This document shows positions 58,234 through 64,000 of a DNA stretch of 64,000 nucleotides, one piece after another. Source of the DNA: Fomitopsis serialis. Its lineage: Eukaryota; Basidiomycota; Agaricomycetes; Polyporales; Fomitopsidaceae. A model generated the notes under the pieces. It ran no database searches. It was not told where the DNA came from and worked only from the letters and a program-made list of their open reading frames with translations. Position numbers and translations under genes: made by a program. How positions within the stretch are numbered: position 1 is the stretch's first letter; every line of letters begins with the position of its first letter. The stretch lies in assembly GCF_022376445.1 (NCBI RefSeq), contig NW_025954983.1:399814-463813 (forward strand). The letters are read 5' to 3'.

Positions 58234-58902
58234 CTCATTTAAGTATCCATTTGAATCGTCGCTGCAGAACGATGTTACGTCTTCCGGAGAGTATGACCAC
58301 TGCTCGTTGTTATTGTCGTTTATACGCCCTCTCGGGTCCGCGCCGCTCCGTGTTGTGCAGTACAGTGTGAATGGGCGCGTACTACGCTTCGCATACCATC
58401 TTCTGTTCTTACCAGTCTTTCGCAGTCTCGCCGGCGGCGAGTCGCATACCCACCCATGAGCGGCCCTGTTCTCGTAGTCATGTACCTTTAGCTACTGTCA
58501 ACAATACACCACACTCTTGCCTGTTGATTGAATCGTACGTGTAGCAGACAAAACGTTCCGCGAGGAAGACAACCACGCAACGCGTCCCGAGTGCAACCCA
58601 GTAGGCTGGGATAGATCTCAGGTGTCGACCTATGTCCCGTAGGAACTGCGAGTGCCCGTGGTCTACTGACATTGTACATTCACCGCGTATTCATACACAC
58701 TGACGACCTGTCAGGCTTTTTCGTAGTCTCCGACATGTGCGGCGCAAGAAACGATGTCTCAGATGATCGAAGCGTGAAGTGGGATGCATACGGCTCAAAT
58801 GGGGGAGGTCGAGGGAGGCGTCCTGAACAGGGGATAGGGAAGGTGGGGATAGAACGATGGTCCGCGCTTTGAAGGAGAATAGCGACAGGGAATCAATCTC
58901 TG
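58234..58902. other. Intergenic region
   Basis: No gene or repeat was recognised between element copy B and the DUF1748 gene. Confidence 0.35.
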
Positions 58903-59506
58903 CTACCCCAGCTTACTGCCAAGTTCAAACGACCTAGTGAGGTCTTGCATGGTGAATGTAGGCGACAGGCCTGCCTTGACATTGGAGGACGGATGGTGAA
59001 GACTCGATGACATAGGCCGTTTGTGTGCAGACAGGGGAGACTCAGCCAGTCCCTTGCAAGTGTATTGCACTCGTACGAGCTGCACACCCTGTGATGGAGA
59101 GACCGAGTGAATATATAGGGGATTTGTTCGTGACGATCCCTCAGCATAGTACAAGAACGATAGCTTACACCCAACCATGCAATCCCATAACCCAATGTCC
59201 AAATGCTCCCCAGCGTATCGGAGATCATCTCCTGCTATCCTTCTTGAAAAATGGCTGTTAACCGCTGTCGCCTGGATCATGTCGAATATCGTCTCCCCGA
59301 CACCGAGGTACCGGTCTGCTATCGAGCGCATTGTAGGGTCGGGGATGATGCCCTCTGTATCAGGTCTACACAGAGAGTTCAGTCGGGGGCACTCGCAGAG
59401 AAGGCCTTGCAACACACCTGAATCCTGCTGATCGCCTGACCCCCGCTACGACGGTCGACAACAGGACCGCGTCTACTGCGTAGTGGAAGATTCTGCCGAG
59501 GGCCAT
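58903..59506 (-). CDS. DUF1748-family small protein
   Basis: Start ATG 59506 gives MALGRIFHYAVDAVLLSTVV and AGVRRSAGF, the strongly conserved start of the family. An intron (59417-59366, GT-AG) joins RPDTEGIIPDPTMRSIADRY, LGVGETIFDMIQATAVNSHF. Family members are about 75-80 residues and usually stop soon after this point. Here the frame stays open to 58903, so a further intron or stop may trim the end. The function is not established; a small hydrophobic N-terminus suggests membrane or mitochondrial association. Confidence 0.75.
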
Positions 59507-60934
59507 GCTGGTAACGATATGTGCAGACGGCTCGGAGGGTGCGATCGCAAGAGGAGCGGTGAACGTTGGGATACGAAGCGACGAGCAGGGGTTATGTGCG
59601 CGGTCGGCGGATGTGTGGCCCAGTGACAGTGGGAGCGACGAATATGGTCGGCCGCGAGCCGTGTCGGTAGCCACGTGGACGAGTCGTACTTACACCTGCC
59701 TGGTGCCAGCGCTTTTGCACTGCGTTCCTCCGTCTCCTGTCTCTTCTCAGTCGTCCCGAGCGTCGTTTGTCCGCTAGGGCACTTCTGCTACATATGGTCC
59801 ACCTACTCCGTTTTGAGCCTGAGGGACCTCTGCCATTATTCGGTTCAATGCTGCACTGTCCAGTTCGATCACGATCGACCCGACTTTCTGGCGAAGCCTC
59901 GACTCTGACGCGGTTAACTGCTCTGTTTGCCCCTTGACACCCCCTCAGCTGCTCCAGAATGCTTGCCCGTACAAAGCATCCTCATATTGCGAACATGTCG
60001 AGTCAGTTCGCGCTGATTTCTCGCTGCACCTCGCTCAAACGTAGACGTTGGTAGCTCATCGTGTGCGCCCTCGTTTTACTACTTGATGCGGATTCGCTAG
60101 GAGATGAATTTTAACTCTGGTACATATACTCACGTCGTTGAGCGGTTCATCGGCGTCCGCCAGATTACGGCTTTGCATATCGCTCGCCTCGGAATCTGTT
60201 TGCGCCAAACGGTGCTGGGCCGAAATTCTGTCACCTCATACCGGCCGCTCGAGAGCGACCTGACACGGCGAGACTGGCCGACTCGACTTCTGTCCCGTCA
60301 ATTTACTACAGGTGAGAGTGCTTCTCATAATCGCATTGTACTCGTCCCCGGCCTCGCCCATTATGCTTACTCGGTCAGGCCAAGGATCACTCGGCTTTCG
60401 TGTTGGAGTCTGGCATGGTCTAGATCACTAGTAATTCCCGAATGCCCTGTCCCGAGACCTGTCTCCCTTGGTGCAAGTACTGGACTCGTCAAACTCTTCG
60501 TATCGTTATATGCGGCTCTCTTCGGCTCACGGACCGATGTCATCGGCCATTCCAGCGATCGTAACGTTTCGATACTCATCCCAGTATCCCAGCTCCAAGC
60601 TCTAGATTCCACCCTGTGCCAGGCAAAGGACGCCGACATTGCTTCCTCGTCGCTCAACTGGCTGACTCGGGTTCTGGCTAGCCCGCCTTCGACCGGCTGT
60701 CCATGTCTAGCCTCCAACCTAACGGAGGCGCGTCAGCCGCCTCGGACTCATACGTCAATCCGCCCTAGAAGCGACTGGTGGCTGGCCCAGGAGCGATTGG
60801 AGGCTGACCCAAGACCGTATATAACATGCATTCGCTGACCACCTCCAGGATCAGCAGCCTCTCCTCACCTGCATCACCTCTCACGCCATTTGCCCAACAC
60901 TTTCAACGCCTCCCGACGTCGTTAAGTCCAAGCA
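59507..60934. other. Intergenic region
   Basis: A plus-strand ORF of 244 residues at 60104-60838 has no conserved motif and no intron structure, and is not supported as a gene. The region probably holds the promoter of the opsin-related gene. Confidence 0.4.
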
Positions 60935-61989
60935 ATGGCAGGCAATCAGGCAGTGTCGGAGAATCCGCCCTACGCTCAGGAGCACCTCTCGACCAATGGC
61001 TCGGATTGGTTGTGGACTGTGTTTTCTATCATGGCTCTCGGCACTCTGCTGACTGCTGGTGCGGCGATTATGGTACGTGGTATCCGGTCAGGGTTGCGCA
61101 TGCGTCTGACCACCTATCGTAGAGGCCCCGCGGCACGCGTTTCTTCCACCAGTTGGCGGTCATCATCCTCACGACTTCCAGTATTGCCTACTTCTCCATG
61201 GCATCTGACCTGGGTGCGACGCCCATCACTGCCGAGTTCCGTGGCAATGAGACTCGCCAGATCTGGGTACGTACTACTTTGTGCTCTCCACTGCCACACC
61301 ACGGTCTGACCGCGACGACCTGCAGTATGTTCGCTACATCCAGTGGTTCATCAACTTCCCCACTCTCCTGCTTGCCATGCTGCTGGCGACTAGCCTACCC
61401 CTGTCGGACATCGTGACTACGCTCTTCATGTCGCTCGTCATCGTCGTCAGCGGCCTCGTCGGTGCGCTCGTGCACAGCACTTATAAGTGGGGTTATTACA
61501 CCTTCGGTGTCGTCGCTCTGTTCTACATCTGGTACGTCACGAAGCTCTCGAGAATCTGTAAAGTCACTTACATTCTCGCCTGGCTTAGGTACGTCCTCCT
61601 CTGGCACGCCCCCGCCTCAAGCTTCGTCGCGGCGGTATCGTCCGTCGGGGCTACTACCTCGCCGCGGGATACTTCTCCTTCATGCTCATCACGTACCCCA
61701 TTGCCTGGGCCTGCGCGGAAGGCGGGAATGTCATCACGGTCACCTCCGAGATGATCTGGTACGGCATCCTCGACCTCTTCACGGCCCGATCTTCCTGGCG
61801 CTCTTCCTCTGGCAGCTGCGCGACATCGACTACGAGGCGTTTGGCCACCGGTCTGGCATGTACGCCAACCAGAACGCGACGGCTGTGCGTGGCGAGAAGG
61901 TTGCTCCCCCAGTGGCGGCCGCCGCAACTGGCCCTGCTCCTGCCGCTGCACCAGCGCCTACTGCTGCCGCTCCTCAGCAGACTGTATGA
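60935..61989 (+). CDS. Opsin-related protein (HSP30/YRO2/MRH1 type), retinal lysine absent
   Basis: Seven hydrophobic segments in the fungal rhodopsin order: SDWLWTVFSIMALGTLLTAG, then FFHQLAVIILTTSSIAYFSM, then WYVRYIQWFINFPTLLLAML with the conserved RYIQW...FPTLLL. SDIVTTLFMSLVIVVSGLVG, WGYYTFGVVALFYIWYVLLW and RGYYLAAGYFSFMLITYPIA follow. The last helix is MIWYGILDLFTG(P)IFLALF. Where retinal opsins have Lys (LDxxxK) this protein has Gly, so it cannot bind retinal by a Schiff base. An Ala/Pro-rich tail ends at TGA 61987-61989. The frame slips by one base in a C-run near 61612 and again near 61790. This type is a plasma-membrane stress or chaperone-like protein. Confidence 0.87.
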
Positions 61990-62774
61990 GCACGTCAGGT
62001 CCATCCTCCCGTCCCATTTCACCATTCTCCCTGTTCCATCTCACCATTATCCCCGTCCTAATTCCCATCCTCCCTTTCCCACGGTGCACCTGTAGTCAAA
62101 GCCTATAGTAGTACGTAGTCATAGCGTATGAGTTCATCACACAAGTCAGAAGTGATACATACCGGCCATTGATCTTGCGTCGAGTACAACAAAACATCCA
62201 CTGCGCCCAAAAAAATGAGCGAGTTTTGCACACTGCAGAAAGTAAGTACTTGGCGTCAAATGCGCACTTATCAGACGCCGACTCGCTGCAGCCACCACAG
62301 ATGTTGCACAGATGTCTAGCCCGTCTTCAGCCTACTTCTTGACCACGTTCTCCTCAGCCTGGGCCGTCAACGGTCTCACCACTCGCTAATGGGGCAAAGC
62401 CCCCGAGTATGGATAACTTCCGTGGTTCTCACAGAGGATTCACTCAAGGCCACTGCAAGGCAATGGCAAGCCTAGGTGACACTGAGATGCGTGTCCCATG
62501 TCCACCCAGCTCGGCCGAGCACTAGCATTTCCGAATGCAATTCCGAATTTCTCGTGCGTAGAGTTTTCGTGCTACCTCACGTTGTTCGGAACAATAACAT
62601 CAAGAAGTTCCGCTAGTCCAGTCATAGAACTCCTTGCCGACCTCCTGACTGGCGCGTGTCTGTGTACATCCCTCGCAAGCACCTCCTGCGCTGATACCGA
62701 GTACCTGCTCGCAAGTATAACGGACAAGACCCGGACGCCACTCGTGCACGTTCTCCCCTTTCCACAGATCTGTC
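61990..62774. other. Intergenic region upstream of the sulfite oxidase gene
   Basis: The part just after the stop is rich in CCCAT and CTCCC repeats, as in a 3' UTR. No gene or mobile element was recognised. Confidence 0.4.
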
Positions 62775-64000
62775 ATGACGGAGACCATAACGACCTCCAT
62801 GGCCGCGCCCGGCCTGCCGCCCGGCTCGTCTACCGCGAAGGCGTCCGCATCCGGGATGAACTTCTCACTGGAGGTCGCACACTCAGATCTCCTCATCATT
62901 CGCGGCAACCAGCCGTTCAACGCGGAGCCCAAGGCGTCCGCACTCGTGCAGTTCCCCATCACACCTGAGGAGCTGGTGTACTGTCGAAACCACGGCCCAG
63001 TGCAGGAGTACGACTGGGACGACTTCGAGGTGAAGATCAGGGTCGGGGATGTGCAGGTTGACGGAGCGTCAGACGTTGTGGAGAAAGTCATCACAGCAAA
63101 GGACATCCGAGAGCAGTTCGAGAGGGTAAAGGTCGAGGCGGCTTTACAGGTGCGTCGTGTTTGCTCGTACCAGGCGACCATGGAAGTTAACGTGTCGGGC
63201 ATGCAGTGCGCAGGAAACCGGCGCAAGGAGATGTCTACGCTCAAGCCCGTCGTGGGTGTGCTCTGGGATGACGGTGTTATCGCCAACTGCAAGTGGGCAG
63301 GTGCCCGTCTACGCGACGTGCTTGCTGCCGCCGGGCTTCCTAGAGATCTTCTCGACCGCGCGTCTGACATCGAAACCACGACCGGCCCTTCCGGGCTGTA
63401 TGTTCGCTTCAACTCGAGCGTGACGCCAACTGAGAATGACGCTTACTATGGCGCGAGCATATCTTTGGACAAAGCGCTCTCGAATGATGCCCTGCTTGCG
63501 TATGAGGTGCGTTCCGCCACTCGTATCACGTACCTGCACACCGTAACATACTCATCGCGCTCTGATGTAGATGAACGATGCGCCGTTGAGTCCGGACCGT
63601 GGTGGGCCGTTGCGGGTAGTCGTTCCTGGTTACCTCGGCGCACGATGGGTTAAGTGGGTGGATGAGATTGAGATCTGCAGAGAGGAGAGTCCGAATTACT
63701 ATCAGGCGAGGGATTATAAGGTGTTACCACCAGAGGTACGTCCACACGCTTCCCTTGGCAGAACGAAGTTGATATATGCGCTTCAGATCGAGAACAAGGA
63801 GCAGGCAAAGAACGCCTGGACGAAGTACCCTTCGATGACCACGCTCCCGCTCAACTCCGTCGTAGCCTCCATCACACGGCGGTCGCCTTCAGAACTCTTC
63901 GTGAAAGGCTATGCAATCGGGCGGGGCTCTGCCAAGGTGACCAATGTCGAGGTCACACTTGACGAAGGAGCAACCTGGATGCCTGCGAAGATAAGTAACC
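62775..64000 (+). CDS. Sulfite oxidase-type molybdoenzyme, 3' end outside the window
   Basis: Start ATG 62775. Exon 1 (62775-63149, 125 residues) has [20 protein letters not shown]. Next, Cys126 in CAGNRRKEM is the expected molybdenum-ligand cysteine. [20 protein letters not shown] follows, then a [14 protein letters not shown] block matching the Mo-cofactor domain. [20 protein letters not shown] and GATWMPAKI begin the dimerisation domain, which is cut by the window end. There is no cytochrome b5 domain before it, so it resembles the plant-type, heme-free sulfite oxidase. It oxidises sulfite to sulfate using Mo-pterin; location is probably peroxisomal or mitochondrial but no signal was seen. 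Confidence 0.9.

Noticed and set aside
60104..60838. Plus ORF of 244 codons
   Set aside because: No domain, no introns in an intron-rich genome, and composition like non-coding DNA.

Overview
The window is nuclear DNA of a filamentous basidiomycete, most likely an Agaricomycete. The genes carry many short (about 45-70 nt) GT-AG introns and are densely packed on both strands. The families present (Plavaka and hAT transposases, DUF6533/DUF6534 membrane proteins, fungal PRISE reductase, opsin-related protein) fit that group. All intron positions below were inferred by eye from splice motifs and protein continuity. No search was run.

Layout. 1-6.8 kb: DNA-transposon block, with a 5'-truncated Plavaka transposase (+) tail to tail with a large minus-strand gene that appears to join a Ulp1/C48 protease domain, a BED-like zinc finger and a hAT (DUF659) transposase. 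7.8-8.9 kb: GNAT acetyltransferase. 9.4-18.5 kb: two PHO84-type phosphate transporters in head-to-head inverted orientation around 4.5 kb with no recognisable gene. 19.4-30 kb: WD40 protein, NOP15-like RRM protein, a hypothetical protein, CDC16/APC6 and MAF1. 30.2-40.4 kb: accessory region with a duplicated seven-helix membrane-protein gene. One copy is interrupted by a MITE that is itself interrupted by a 5'-truncated LINE, and the other copy keeps the empty site. A second MITE and a DUF6534 gene lie between the copies. 42-58.2 kb: an inverted pair of about 1.7-kb repeats, each with an internal array of a TCAAGCGC-type motif, bracketing a housekeeping block (PRISE reductase, DapA-family aldolase, MGM1, SCP2, MED22, RAD51D-like, SERINC/TMS1). 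58.9-64 kb: DUF1748 protein, opsin-related protein without the retinal lysine, and a sulfite oxidase cut by the window end.

Functionally the unique genes are mostly housekeeping: phosphate uptake, cell cycle (APC/C), Pol III repression, 60S biogenesis, mitochondrial fusion, Mediator, recombination and lipid handling. The most unusual parts are the Ulp1-BED-hAT gene, the nested insertions with their preserved empty site, and the inverted repeat-array elements. Several genes need single-base corrections to stay in frame, often beside homopolymers, while neighbouring genes are perfectly open. This suggests patchy assembly errors at least as much as pseudogenes.
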